Assembly (NCBI GenBank): GCA_963833745.1
Contig: CAWHZD010000004.1
Coordinates: 1,457,386 to 1,521,385 of the forward strand
Reading direction: 5' to 3'
Length of the DNA: 64,000 nt
Source of the DNA: AP-15 sp963833745
GTDB taxonomy: Bacteria; Pseudomonadota; Alphaproteobacteria; ATCC43930; CGMCC-115725
Shown: positions 31,996 through 42,462 of the stretch, in pieces
Position numbering within the stretch: position 1 is the first letter of the stretch
Layout of the letters: every line of letters starts with the position of its first letter
The notes under the pieces: generated by a model
What the model saw: only the letters and a program-made list of their open reading frames with translations
Database searches by the model: none
Told to the model about the DNA's origin: nothing
Program-made: the position numbers and the translations under genes

Positions 31996-34008
31996 CTACG
32001 CCGCGCGAATATCATTTTGATTGGATGCGGTTTTTACCAGGCAACGCAGCACTTCGGCGACGCTCCAGGCCTGAGCGACGCAGCCGCGCGGGGTGAACGG
32101 CGGCTCGGCGTCAAAGACCTCGCTGATCGAGCCGATGCCGGCCTCAGCCAGATGTGCCTCGAAGCCGTCGAGGAAGCGCCGGGCCGCTGCGCTGTCATCG
32201 GGATGGACCTTGAGCCAGGCATCGACGAACGGGCCGATCAGCCAGGCCCACACGGTGCCCTGGTGATAGGCGGCATCGCGGGCGCGCACATCGCCAAAAT
32301 AGCGCGGTCTGTAGTCGGGCTCGCCCGGCGCCAGGGAGCGCAGCCCAACCGGCGTCACCAGCTTCTTATGCACGGCGGTAACCACCGCATCCCAATGTTC
32401 CCGCTCGAGGACCGGGTGCGCGAGCGCAATCGCGAAGATCTGGTTCGGTCGGAAAGCGGAATCGTCACCATTCTCGCCATCGACGACGTCATAGAGATAG
32501 CCGCCGGCCGCGTGCCAAAAGCGGTGATTGAATGATTCGCGCTCCTTGCCCGCATGGGTTGCCATCGCATCGGCTTCCGGGTCCTTTACATCGTGCAGCC
32601 AATCCGTCAGCAGGCGAAGCGCGTTGTACCAGAGCGCATTGATCTCGACCGTCTTCCCGCGCCGCGGGGTCACCACCCAATCGCCGACCTTCGCATCCAT
32701 CCAGGTCAGCGCATAGCCCTCCGCCCCCTGAGCCAGGAGCCCGTCATGCGGATCGACTTTGATGCCGAAACGGGTGCCTTCGAGATGGTGACGTACGATG
32801 TCCTTCAGGATCGGCAGCAGGAGCTCCAAGGTCGCTTTATCCCGGCTGTGCTCGACATAGCGGTGCAGCGCATGGAAGAACCACAACGTCGCATCAGCGG
32901 TATGGTAGAGGCCTTGGTTCTGTCCTTCGGGGAACAGGTTTGGGATCAGTCCATCGCGCACGTAGTGAGCAAAGGTACGCAGGATCCAGCGCGCCTCGAT
33001 CGCTCGACCGGTTGCCAGGGTCAGTCCTTCGAGCGAGATCATCGTGTCCCGCCCCCAATCGGTGAACCAGTGATAGCCAGCGATCACGGTGCGGATCTCA
33101 TCTCCCTCGGCCCGCGCCCGCGCCCCATCAGCAATGCGCCCGACCGGGGTGATGACAAAGGTGTCGGCGGCGAGGACGAGCTCGGCTGCGAAACCGATTT
33201 GTGTAGGCGCCGGCGCCATTCCGACGAGACGCCGACGCCGCTCGCCTTCGAAAGTCAGCGCGTCGTCGGGGCTCAGTGCCAATACGGTATGCCAAGCCTC
33301 CGTCGCCGCGATCAGGGTGAGCGGGCAACCCCCGCGGACCTCTCCGGCAAAGTAGCCGGGGCTCCACAGCCAGCCGCGCGAATCGTAACCGCGCTGCGCC
33401 TCGATGTCGTAGAAGCGCTCGTGGCGCGAGCCGCCATCGGCGGTAAAGGTCGGCCTTTCAGCGCCCTCCATGGCCAGCCGTAGTGTCGGCAGATCGGGCC
33501 CCGCGCTGATCTCGTATCGGTCGCCCTGGATCGTCAGCGTATAGGCCGCGGACAGCGTCTCGCCAACCGGCGCTTCGAGCGCCCGAAAGTTGATCCAGGG
33601 CCTCACCCGGAGGCGGACGCGCTTGCCGTCGCCGAGCGAGCGAAAAGTGGAATGCACGATGTTCTGGCGCGACGGCACGATAATCGACTTCTCGATGACG
33701 ATCCCATCGATTTCATAGCGCCAGCTTGGCAGGCCCATGTTCAAGGTAAAATCGAGGAAGCGGCCCTTCTCGCGAAGGTTTACGACGCTGCCGTCTTTGA
33801 GCTCGACGTCGACCTCAAGATCATTAAGGACCACCATGCGACCGAGCGGAGCCGGCTGGGCGGCGATCAGGAAGCCGTGGTAGCGCCGGGTGATCGCCCC
33901 CGTTATCGTCCCCGAGGCGTAGCCGCCCAACCCGTTCGCCACAAGCCACTCACGCGGAGCCTCCGGTAACGAGTTCTCGTGTCGGAGGGCACGGCGCGGG
34001 TCAACCAT
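31996..34008 (-). CDS. Glycogen debranching enzyme (amylo-alpha-1,6-glucosidase type, GH133)
   Basis: A 670-residue enzyme. The N-terminal domain starts EWLVANGLGGYASGTITGAITRRYHGFL, the hallmark of this bacterial family, and the (alpha/alpha)6 domain carries WFTDWGRDTMISLEGL, NTADATLWF-like (YHTADATLWFFHAL), NALWYNALRL and RDAAYHQGTVWAWLIGPF with catalytic acids. It removes alpha-1,6 branches from glycogen or related glucans. I chose ATG 34008: it overlaps the treZ stop by eight bases. The longer frame to 34302 reads antisense-like through treZ. Confidence 0.93.
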   Translation of the reverse strand: MVDPRRALRHENSLPEAPREWLVANGLGGYASGTITGAITRRYHGFLIAAQPAPLGRMVVLNDLEVDVELKDGSVVNLREKGRFLDFTLNMGLPSWRYEIDGIVIEKSIIVPSRQNIVHSTFRSLGDGKRVRLRVRPWINFRALEAPVGETLSAAYTLTIQGDRYEISAGPDLPTLRLAMEGAERPTFTADGGSRHERFYDIEAQRGYDSRGWLWSPGYFAGEVRGGCPLTLIAATEAWHTVLALSPDDALTFEGERRRRLVGMAPAPTQIGFAAELVLAADTFVITPVGRIADGARARAEGDEIRTVIAGYHWFTDWGRDTMISLEGLTLATGRAIEARWILRTFAHYVRDGLIPNLFPEGQNQGLYHTADATLWFFHALHRYVEHSRDKATLELLLPILKDIVRHHLEGTRFGIKVDPHDGLLAQGAEGYALTWMDAKVGDWVVTPRRGKTVEINALWYNALRLLTDWLHDVKDPEADAMATHAGKERESFNHRFWHAAGGYLYDVVDGENGDDSAFRPNQIFAIALAHPVLEREHWDAVVTAVHKKLVTPVGLRSLAPGEPDYRPRYFGDVRARDAAYHQGTVWAWLIGPFVDAWLKVHPDDSAAARRFLDGFEAHLAEAGIGSISEVFDAEPPFTPRGCVAQAWSVAEVLRCLVKTASNQNDIRAA

Positions 34009-35951
34009 TCGCTTCTTGGAGATCAGGGGTGACCGCCCCGGTTGCGGCGGTTGACGGCCCAGGGATGAGCACGGCGGCGCTCTGTCCTGGAATGAGCCAA
34101 TTTCCGTCGGCATCCTGCGCCGGGCCCCCTGAGCCGCCGTAAACCGCCGCTTCGCTGGACCATAACAGCCGCCAAGCCTGACCCTCGACCGGCGCCAGCA
34201 GCGGCTCCGGCGTCGGGCCAAGCAGCAGGTCACGACCGAGATTGACGATAAGTAAGCGGTCGGCGACGCCCTCTGAGAAAAAGCGCAGCATCCAGGCTTC
34301 ATCCGTCAGCACAGCGCCATCGATCCGGCATGGCCGCGCTCCGAGCACCGGATCCGTGCGCCGCAAGCGCCAGAAGGTCGCGATGCAGCGCATAGATCGA
34401 AGCATGCCGTTGCCGTTCGCCGAGATCGAGCACGGATCGGCGAAAGGTTTCGATGTCCCCGGGATCGGCGAGCTGGGCCTGCATCTCACTCGTCGCGAGA
34501 CTGGGAAATTGCGCAAGAAAGGTACGGCGCCCTTCCCGGACACCAGGCGACAGCTCGATGCCGGGATCGGCAAAATAAAAAAACGGGCTAGACGCGGCGA
34601 ATTCCTGTCCTTGGAACAGCATCGGAATGCCCGGCATCAGCAACAAATAAGCAGTCATCGCGCGAAGCCGGCCCGGGCTCGTCAACGCGTGACAGCGTTC
34701 TCCGGTGCCCGAGTTGGCGATCTGGTCGTGGTTCTGCAGAAAGACAACAAAGCATTCCGCTGGGAGATCGAGGGTCGGCGAACCGCGCGCTTTCTCCTGC
34801 CACGGATAGTACTGCCCCTGATAAAGGAAACCGTGTTTGGCGGCAGCGATGAACTCGACCGGGCGACCGCGATAATCCGAATAGTAAGCCTCGTGACGTC
34901 CGGTAAGCGCCACCATGGCGCTGTGATGAAAGTCGTCATTCCATAACGCGTCGAGCCCGTATCCGCCCCGCTCGGCCGGCCGCACCAATTTCGCGTGTTG
35001 CGGCTCGTTCTCGCCGACCACGAAGGTGGTTCGACCGCGGCCCGCCGCGCGCACCTGCCGAGAGATGGCGGCGAGTATATGATCGTCCGATCGATCGAAA
35101 ATAGCCTGCGTCGCGTCGAGCCGCAACCCGTCGAGATGATACTCGTCGATCCAATAACCCGCATTGGCGATAAAGAATTCTCGGGTAGGAGCAGCAACGG
35201 GTCCGTCGAAGTTTATCGCCTCGCCCCACTCGTTTTCATCGCGATCAGTGAAATAAGCCGTGGAGAACGATTTGAGATAGTTCCCATCAGGGCCGATGTG
35301 ATTGTAGACGACATCGAGGATAACGGCGATGCCGAGAGCGTGCGCGCAGTCGACGAAATGGCGGAAATCATCGGGACGGCCGTAGAGCCGGGTTGGCGCG
35401 AAAAGGTCGACGCCGTCATATCCCCAACCAAACCGGCCCGCGAATTCCGCCACCGGCATAATTTCAAGGCAGGTGATGCCGAGCTCGGCAAGACTCGGCA
35501 GCTCGCGCCGAGCCGCTTCCCAACTTCCCTCTGAGGTGAAGGTGCCGACATGCATCTCGTAGATGACGAGATGCTCCCGGGCCAGCCCGCGCCACGTGTG
35601 GTCGGTCCAAGCGAAGTGCCCGGGATCGACGATCTCTGAAGGCCCGTGCGGCCCGTCGGGCTGAAATCTCGATGCCGGGTCGGGCAGCGCCGCCTCGCCC
35701 CGATCGAGACGGAGGCGATAGCGCATGCCGGCTCGTGCCGACAGGCTCAACAGCGAGAAATAGCCCTCGCTTTCTGAAGCTAATGACGCGGGTGCGAGGC
35801 CTTCGATCTCGACGACGACCTCACGACAGCGGGGCGCCCAGACACGGAAATGGACGCCGTCGGGCTGCGGCTCGGCGCCGACCGGCAGGCGCCGCACCGG
35901 CTCGGCTGCGACCCGCACTGGATGGTCCGCAATGTGAGGTGGCGACATCAA
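34001..35951 (-). pseudogene. treZ: Malto-oligosyltrehalose trehalohydrolase TreZ, frameshifted
   Basis: TreZ releases trehalose from maltooligosyl-trehalose. The N-terminal carbohydrate module (VHFRVWAPRCREVVVEIEG) and the four GH13 regions (DVVYNHIGPDGNY, GLRLDATQAI, VGENEP, LQNHDQIAN) are present. At about 34364 an extra base separates LHRDLLAL from RRTDPVLG; the C-terminal beta domain (LTDEAWMLRFFSEGVADRLLIVNLG) is in another frame and ends properly at 34001, overlapping the debranching gene. The core is before the lesion, but the product would lose about 110 residues. treY and treS are not in the window. Confidence 0.88.
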
Positions 35952-36027
35952 GGTCTTCTTTCACTTTTTGGGTGATGCAATTACTGGTCAACACCCGCCC
36001 TCACATTTCCATCCCTCGAGGTGGATG

Positions 36028-36052
36028 GCAACAGACCGTTTCTAAATGCGTT
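36028..36052 (+). promoter_or_regulatory. Possible EcfG-like promoter of the sigma-factor gene
   Basis: GCAAC and CGTT separated by 16 bp, close to the alphaproteobacterial general-stress consensus GGAAC-N16/17-CGTT, about 150 bp upstream of the sigma-factor gene. One mismatch in the -35. Weak evidence alone. Confidence 0.25.
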
Positions 36053-36208
36053 CTCGATTTCAGTTCAGACACACCCATTTACTAAAAGACTGCAACATTT
36101 TACCAATTAGAGACGTCGGTACATCAAGAGGTCACAACGACGATTTATACCGGGGACATCCAACGGCCCGAGCGGCGACCGGGGCCGGACATATCGAGGG
36201 TGGACCTG

Positions 36209-36751
36209 ATGACCGATTTTGCACATCTGCTCGAAGGCGAAATTCCCCGCTTGCGGCGCTACGCGCGGGCCTTGACCCGCGATGCGTCGCGGGCCGACGA
36301 CCTGGTTCAAAGCTGCCTCGTCCGCGCCATCGCCAAACAGCATTTATGGCAGGAAGGGACGGATCTGCGGGCTTGGCTATTTACGATACTGCACAATCAG
36401 CATGTCAACGACGTGCGGCGTGCGATACGCGAAGGATCATCCATCCCGGTCGAAGAGGTTGCTGCCGAGTTGCCAGTCTCTTCGAATGTCGGGGCGTCGT
36501 TGGAATTGCGCGATCTCGAGCGGGCCATGAGCCGACTTCCCGACGAACAGCGCCAGGTAATCCTGCTGGTGGGTCTCGAGGGCATGCGCTATGAGGAAGT
36601 CGCCGCGATCCTCGGCATCCCAATCGGCACCGTGCGTTCCCGGCTGTCGCGCGGTCGCGAGACGCTGCGCATACTTATGGGAATGCGTGAAGAAACCGCT
36701 GCGGCTCATGTGCGCGTGCAGTCTGTCTTTTCCGAGCGCGAGGCGGCATGA
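36209..36751 (+). CDS. ECF-type RNA polymerase sigma factor
   Basis: A 180-residue ECF sigma factor. Region 2 is ARALTRDASRADDLVQSCLVRAI...LRAWLFTILHNQHVNDVRR (core and -10 recognition); region 4 is LPDEQRQVILLVGLEGMRYEEVAAILGIPIGTVRSRLSRGRETL (-35 recognition). Similarity to the EcfG general-stress sigma group is visible in RADDLVQ and AWLFTIL, but the anti-sigma NepR and PhyR are not adjacent. I prefer ATG 36209; GTG 36200 in frame is possible. It is likely to control some of the stress-related genes that follow. Confidence 0.9.
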   Translation: MTDFAHLLEGEIPRLRRYARALTRDASRADDLVQSCLVRAIAKQHLWQEGTDLRAWLFTILHNQHVNDVRRAIREGSSIPVEEVAAELPVSSNVGASLELRDLERAMSRLPDEQRQVILLVGLEGMRYEEVAAILGIPIGTVRSRLSRGRETLRILMGMREETAAAHVRVQSVFSEREAA

Positions 36752-36893
36752 ATGGGACGCCCGCCGCAAGCGGTGAACGAATTAATTCCGCCCCCATTCT
36801 CAGCTTTTGTGTGGTCGGTGCTCTCGGTGAGCGCACCCCACAGAAACGAGATCGTCTAAATATTACACGCTACAGCAAATAGAGGAGTGCACG

Positions 36894-37061
36894 ATGCCGG
36901 AGCAAAAAGAGCAAGCCATCCGTGAGCAAGCCTACGCAATCTGGGAAGAAGAGGGCCACCCGAAGGGCAAGGAGCTCGAACATTGGTTGCGCGCCGAGGC
37001 TGAAATAAACTCGGCCGACCAAGAGACAAAAGAATCACACGCCGTTTCGATTGTACCCTAA
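36894..37061 (+). CDS. DUF2934 small protein
   Basis: A 55-residue protein. The motif IREQAYAIWEEEGHPKGKEL followed by EHWLRAEAEI is the entire DUF2934 signature (helix, H/RPxGKxxEHW, helix). ATG has GAGGAG eight bases upstream. The 3' end overlaps by four bases the 3' end of the convergent histidine-kinase gene. Function unknown; members are frequent in alphaproteobacteria and often near stress genes. Confidence 0.85.
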   Translation: MPEQKEQAIREQAYAIWEEEGHPKGKELEHWLRAEAEINSADQETKESHAVSIVP

Positions 37062-39055
37062 CTATCCAGGATACTGCGAATCTTTGTCGCTAAAGCCGTA
37101 AAAGTGAAGGGTTTGACAAGAAGCTCAACGCCAGCATCGAGGCGGCCATGATGCACGATGGCGTTTCGTGCATAGCCGCTCGTGAACAGAACCTTGAGCC
37201 CGTTCTTGCGCCGCAGCGCCTCATCGGCCAATTGCCGACCGTTCATGCCGCCCGGCAATCCCACATCCGTAAACAGAAGTGTAATCTCGCGATGGGCGTC
37301 GAGCAATCGTAGAGCGACATGGCCATCCATTGCCTCGACGACACGGTAGCCCAATTCGCGGAGCCCATCGGCTGCGAAACTCCGAACATCGTGATCATCT
37401 TCGGCTAATAGAATGGTTTCTCCATTTCCACGCGGGATTGCCGCCGCATTCAACTGGGTGTCTGCCACATCGTCGGTTGAGTAATCTCGTGGCAAATATA
37501 GCTTGACCGTGGTGCCTGAACCGACCTCGCTGTAAATCTTGACGTGGCCGCCGGACTGCTTGACGAAGCCATAGACCTGCGACAATCCGAGCCCAGTACC
37601 TTGTCCGACCTCCTTGGTAGTAAAGAATGGATCGAACGCCCTTGCTGTTACCTCTGGCGTCATCCCGGTGCCGGTATCGCTGATAAAAATGCCGACATAC
37701 TGGCCTGGCGAAACCTCCGCGGTCACCGCGTAGGTGTCATCCAAGTAAACATTCGCGGCTTCGATCGTCAATTTGCCGCCTTCTGGCATTGCATCGCGCG
37801 CATTGATCGCGAGATTGAGGAGCGAACCTTCGAGATGATTGGCATCCACGGAGGTCCGCCATAGCCCACCCCCCAGAACCGTTTCGATCACAATGTTTTC
37901 GCCCAGTGTGCGGCGTAGCATTTCGGACATGCCGGCGATCAGCGTGTTGGCCGATAGGGATGTCGGTATGAGCGTCTGGCGGCGGGCAAACGTCAGCAAC
38001 CGGTGCGTCAGGGTTGCTGCCCGGGTCGAGGCGCGCAGCGCTGCATTACCCAATCGCTCGAGCCGGCCGCCGGGTTCGGGAAGATGACGCAGCAGGGTCT
38101 CGATATTGCCGGAAATGACGAGGAGCAGATTATTGAAATCGTGGGCTATGCCGCCCGTCAGCTGACCGATGGCTTCCATCTTTTGCGCCTGCCGCAACTG
38201 CTCGTCGGTATTGCGCTTCTCGGTCAAATCACGGGTAATTTTGGCGAAACCCAGCAGCTCACCCGTCGGGTCGCGGATCGCCTCTACAACAACGCTTGCC
38301 CAGAAAACGCCGCCGTTTTTGCGTACCCGCCAACCCTCAGCGTCGCATTTCCCAGTTCGCGCTGCAGCTTCGAGGATTCTCTCCGGATTACCATTGCGTT
38401 TGTCCGCATCGGTATAGAAGCGAGAGAAATGCTGGCCGATGATTTCTTCGGCCCGGTATCCTTTGATTCGCTCCGCGCCGGTGTTCCAGTTGACGATGTT
38501 GCCCGCTGGGTCGAGCATAAAAATCGCGTAATCGGTAACGGCTTCGACGAGGAGACGGAAGCCTCGCTCGCTTTCACGGAGTTGCTGGTAACTCGCTTCA
38601 AGCTGCCGAGCACGCTCTTGAACGCGCTCTTCGAGCGTTTCATTGAGCGCCAGCAAGCGCGCATCGAGTGCCTTACGATCGGTTATGTCAGAGTAGGAAC
38701 CGAACAGGTAGTCCGTGCCACCTGATGGATCCCGCTCCACCTTGCCTCTGCCGGCCAGCCAGTGGAGGCTTCCATCCGGATAACGTACTCGCAATTCGAC
38801 ATAATAGGAGCCTCCGCTTTTCGCTGCTTCGAGAGCGCCCCGTACTTTCGGCATGTCGTCGACGAAGATCGCGCTTTCCCAGTCCTCAAAACGCGCTCTG
38901 CGGCTGCCCGGATCAATCCCAAAAAGCACCGCAATCTGCGGGGTCCACTCCCACTCCATCGAGACGAGATCGAGTTTGAACGTGCCGGTGCCGCCGGCTA
39001 GTTGTGCCGCGCGGATCCATGCATCAGAACTCGGGTCCGATATTGGCTCGTTCAT
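37058..39055 (-). CDS. Hybrid sensor histidine kinase (PAS-PAS-HisKA-HATPase-REC)
   Basis: A 665-residue cytosolic kinase without TM segments. PAS 1 covers residues 18-128, a coiled coil 128-165, PAS 2 about 165-285. The dimerisation helix carries H305 in GGIAHDFNNLL. The ATPase domain has NLAINARDAM, SDTGTGMTPEV and GQGTGLGLSQVYGFVKQSGG. The receiver domain at the C-terminus has acidic pocket EDD (552-554), phosphoacceptor D597 (LLFTDVGLPGG) and K648. It is of the family 'PAS plus FixL-like kinase with own receiver'; the signal is unknown. No heme-binding FixL-type motif is evident. Confidence 0.95.
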   Translation of the reverse strand: MNEPISDPSSDAWIRAAQLAGGTGTFKLDLVSMEWEWTPQIAVLFGIDPGSRRARFEDWESAIFVDDMPKVRGALEAAKSGGSYYVELRVRYPDGSLHWLAGRGKVERDPSGGTDYLFGSYSDITDRKALDARLLALNETLEERVQERARQLEASYQQLRESERGFRLLVEAVTDYAIFMLDPAGNIVNWNTGAERIKGYRAEEIIGQHFSRFYTDADKRNGNPERILEAAARTGKCDAEGWRVRKNGGVFWASVVVEAIRDPTGELLGFAKITRDLTEKRNTDEQLRQAQKMEAIGQLTGGIAHDFNNLLLVISGNIETLLRHLPEPGGRLERLGNAALRASTRAATLTHRLLTFARRQTLIPTSLSANTLIAGMSEMLRRTLGENIVIETVLGGGLWRTSVDANHLEGSLLNLAINARDAMPEGGKLTIEAANVYLDDTYAVTAEVSPGQYVGIFISDTGTGMTPEVTARAFDPFFTTKEVGQGTGLGLSQVYGFVKQSGGHVKIYSEVGSGTTVKLYLPRDYSTDDVADTQLNAAAIPRGNGETILLAEDDHDVRSFAADGLRELGYRVVEAMDGHVALRLLDAHREITLLFTDVGLPGGMNGRQLADEALRRKNGLKVLFTSGYARNAIVHHGRLDAGVELLVKPFTFTALATKIRSILDS

Positions 39056-39083
39056 TCGACGACCACGGGAAAAGCGGGTGCAA

Positions 39084-40145
39084 TCATCCCAACTCGCCCT
39101 CCAGAATGGCCTTCGCCGCGCTCATCGCCCGAAGCTTCCCTAGGGCGACATGCCGGGGCAGATGATTGAAGCCGCAGGAACTGGTGATCAAGGTCTGCTC
39201 CGGCGCAAGCCAACGATGGGCTCTGATGCGCTCGGCAACCTGATCACCGCTTTCGATATTCGGGTCCTGCACATCGACCGCGCCCACTCCCAGCTGCTTG
39301 TCACCAAGCAAACACTCGAAATGCGGAGTCATGTCATGCTCAATCAAATAACCATCGCATTCGATTTTGCAGATCAAATCCGCCTTGTACCGACCCGTAT
39401 CGAAATAGCGATGACCGATCTGCCCGTCGTAATCAGGGCCGACCGCGTAATTGCCCTGGCAGATATGGACCAGAACGTGTACGTCCTCTGGGAGCCCCTC
39501 GATCGCGATGTTAATTGCGCCGGTCGCAGCTCGGACTTCGGCGTCTTCGGCGGCGGTAAAATAGGGCTCGTCGATCTGAATATGTTTGCATCCGGCCGCG
39601 ACCAGACGCGCAAAGTTCTGGTGCAGCAGCTTGCCAATGTCGTGCATCATCCGAGGCATATCGTTGTAGTATTCGTCATACGCGACAGCTGCCAAAAGAT
39701 GAGGTCCGGTCATCGTGATTTTGACCGGCTGGCGCGCAAAGCCAGATACCATCCGGAATTCGTCGACCAGGCCGAGATCGGTCGTGTCGTCGATCGCCGC
39801 ACGGCAAATTGCGGCTGGATGGAAGACGTTCGGGTCGTGCCGGCTGATCGGTTTTGGCCGGGTGATGCCTTGGAACGCCGGTATCTTTTGCCAAAAATAG
39901 TTCAGCATCGCATTTGGCGGAGAATGGCGATTATGGGTTCGCCGATGCATCTCGCCGCCCGTGATCACATCGATGCCGGCGGCCTCTTGTTCTAGGATCG
40001 CCGCCTGACCGGCGCGAAACTGCGCGTCGGCAAAATCCGCCGGCGACAGTTGTCCTAGAGTGGCAAGACGATCCAGGGCCTCATACCACCGCGGCACGCT
40101 GTGCGCACCGACAACCGTCGTCGTATATCGGCTATAACGAGCCAT
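39084..40145 (-). CDS. MetE-like cobalamin-independent methionine synthase family protein
   Basis: A 353-residue protein corresponding to the C-terminal (catalytic) barrel of MetE without the N-terminal half. Zinc ligands are recognisable as HICQGNY (His-x-Cys) and SSCGFNHLPR (Cys), with an intervening acidic segment (ICKIECDGYLIEHD). The N-terminus (VVGAHSVPRWYEAL) and GGEMHRRTHN are typical of the short 'core MetE' or methyltransferase-like group in bacteria. Probably transfers a methyl group to a thiol; donor and acceptor are uncertain. Confidence 0.85.
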   Translation of the reverse strand: MARYSRYTTTVVGAHSVPRWYEALDRLATLGQLSPADFADAQFRAGQAAILEQEAAGIDVITGGEMHRRTHNRHSPPNAMLNYFWQKIPAFQGITRPKPISRHDPNVFHPAAICRAAIDDTTDLGLVDEFRMVSGFARQPVKITMTGPHLLAAVAYDEYYNDMPRMMHDIGKLLHQNFARLVAAGCKHIQIDEPYFTAAEDAEVRAATGAINIAIEGLPEDVHVLVHICQGNYAVGPDYDGQIGHRYFDTGRYKADLICKIECDGYLIEHDMTPHFECLLGDKQLGVGAVDVQDPNIESGDQVAERIRAHRWLAPEQTLITSSCGFNHLPRHVALGKLRAMSAAKAILEGELG

Positions 40146-40316
40146 CCTTCACCCCCTCTTCGCAGCCCCCCAGGTAGCGGCTACATTTCGCCGCCGTTTG
40201 TCACGAACGAGCTTTGGGCGGCAGGGAACTCTTACGCGGAAAAGATGTCTGGCAGCAACTGAACGACAAACTCGTGTGTTGGCATAAGCAACCGCCCCCC
40301 GGAGACCTGAGACGAG

Positions 40317-42443
40317 ATGAACACGGCCAAGATCAGCGAGGGGCTACCACATCCTCTCGGCGCGACCTGGGATGGCGAAGGGGTCAATTTCGCGCTGTTC
40401 TCGGCGCACGCGACCGGGGTCGAGGTCTGCCTGTTCGACGAGAACGGCGAGCGCGAAACCGCGCGCATCGACCTCCCCGAATACACCGACGAGATTTGAC
40501 ACGGCTACGTGCCGGGGGTCGAACCTGGCACGATCTATGGCTATCGCGTTCACGGCCCTTACGAGCCGGAACAGGGGCACCGGTTTAACCCGAACAAGCT
40601 ATTGCTCGACCCGTATGCGAGGGGGCATTTCGGCGAGCTGAAATGGGATCCGGCGGTCTTTGGCTACCAGATCGAGTCAGGTGAAGACACAAGTTTTGAC
40701 GAACGCGACAGCGCACCGTTTATGCCCAAATGCGTCGTCGTCGACCCTAATTTCGACTGGAAGGGTGAACCCCGGGGCCGCGCCGTTCCGTGGGATCGGA
40801 CCGTCCTCTATGAGACGCATATGCGCGGTTTTACTAAGCTGCATCCCGAGGTGCCTGAGCCACACCGCGGGACCTACAAGGGACTCGGCAACAAGGCGGT
40901 GGTCGATTACATAAAGTCGCTTGGCGTAACTTCGGTCGAGCTCTTGCCGATACATACATTCATCAATGACAGCCACCTGCTCGAGCGCGGTCTAACCAAC
41001 TATTGGGGATATAACACGATCGGCTTCTTTGCGCCCGATCCGCGCTATGCGCATGAGCGTGAGCAGACCTTGCGCGAGTTCAAAGAGATGGTGGCTTGCC
41101 TCCACGAGACCGGCCTCGAGGTGATCCTCGATGTCGTCTACAACCACACGGCAGAAGTCAATGAGCACGGCCCGACCCTGTCGTTCAAGGGCATCGACAA
41201 CGCCTCCTATTACCGCCTGATCCCCGATCAACCGCGCTACTACATCAATGATACGGGTACCGGAAATACGCTCAATCTTAGCCACATGCGGGTTATCCAG
41301 ATGGTCGCCGACAGCCTGCGCTATTGGGTGACCGAGACCCATGTCGATGGGTTCCGCTTTGATCTCGGCACAATACTCGCCCGTGAACCGAACGGCTTCG
41401 ACAATCAGAGCGGGTTTTTGAAGGCTTGCTGCCAGGATCCGACACTCGCCGCTGTTAAACTGATCGCCGAGCCGTGGGATTGCGGCCCCGGCGGCTACCA
41501 GGTCGGCGGCTTCCCACCAGGCTGGGCCGAGTGGAACGACAAATTCCGCGACACGGTGCGCGATTTCTGGCGCGGCGAAGTGCCGGCGAGCGCGCTGGCG
41601 CCACGCCTATCCGCGTCCGGCGACTGCTTCAACCATCGCGGCCGCAAGTCCTGGGCGTGCATCAATTTCGTTGCGGCCCATGACGGGTTTACGGTGCGGG
41701 ACCTCGTCACCTACAACGAAAAGCACAATGAGGCCAACGGCGAAGACAATAATGACGGCAGCTCCGACAACCGCGCGTGGAATTGCGGTGCGGAGGGTCC
41801 AACGGACGATCAAGAGATTAGCACGCTGCGAGAGCGCCAGATCAAGAATGTCCTTGCCACATTGCTGCTGTCTCAGGGAACCCCGATGCTGCTTGCCGGC
41901 GACGAGTTCGGCCGTACTCAGCGCGGCAACAACAACGCCTATTGCCAGGACAACGAGATCAGCTGGCTCGATTGGGGGATCGAGGAAAAAGGCCGATCAC
42001 TGACCGAGTTCGTCCAGAAACTGACCCAATTGCGCGCCCGGTACCCGATCCTGCGCCGTAGCCGCTTTCTGACGGGCGAATACAACGAGGAGCTCGGGCT
42101 CAAGGACGTGACCTGGATCAACGCCTCCGGCGCGGAGATGCACCCCGAGGAGTGGGACGACAGCAATATGCATTGCTTTGGCATGCTGATGGATGGGCGG
42201 GCGCAACCAACCGGCATCCGCCGCCGCGGCGAGGATGCGACATTGCTGCTGGTGCTCAACGCCCATCACGATCTGGTGGAGTTCACTCTCCCAGAGACTG
42301 CGGGGGGTCACGAGTGGTCGCTGCTGGTCGACACCAATCTCGTCGAAGAAGCAGAATCGGAAGGTTTCGCGACGGGTGATAGCTACGGTGCGACCGGACG
42401 ATCGCTCCTGTTGTTCGCCCTTCGCCCAGAAACATCCGTTTAA
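40317..42443 (+). pseudogene. glgX: Glycogen debranching enzyme GlgX with an in-frame TGA at 40497
   Basis: GlgX (GH13 isoamylase type) trims phosphorylase-limit branches of glycogen. The frame is intact over 709 codons except for one TGA at 40497-40499, exactly where relatives have Trp in the motif EYTDE(V/I)WHGY. Conserved regions follow: DVVYNHTAEVNEHGP, VDGFRFDLG, LIAEPWDCG, VAAHDGFTVRDLV. As it stands, translation gives a 60-residue peptide or restarts later (GTG 40509). A TGG-to-TGA mutation or sequencing error is the simplest reading; see the finding on the adjacent hairpin. Confidence 0.9.
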
Positions 42444-42462
42444 ATATTTCTACCGCGCCCCT

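Noticed and set aside
34009..34302. N-terminal extension of the glycogen debranching enzyme
   Set aside because: The stretch lies within treZ coding sequence in another frame and shows no homology-like pattern.
40317..42443. TGA read as Trp through a changed genetic code
   Set aside because: Many genes in the window end in TGA at natural C-termini (selB, antitoxin, xanthine dehydrogenase-like gene, the IS1380 transposase), so TGA is a normal stop here.
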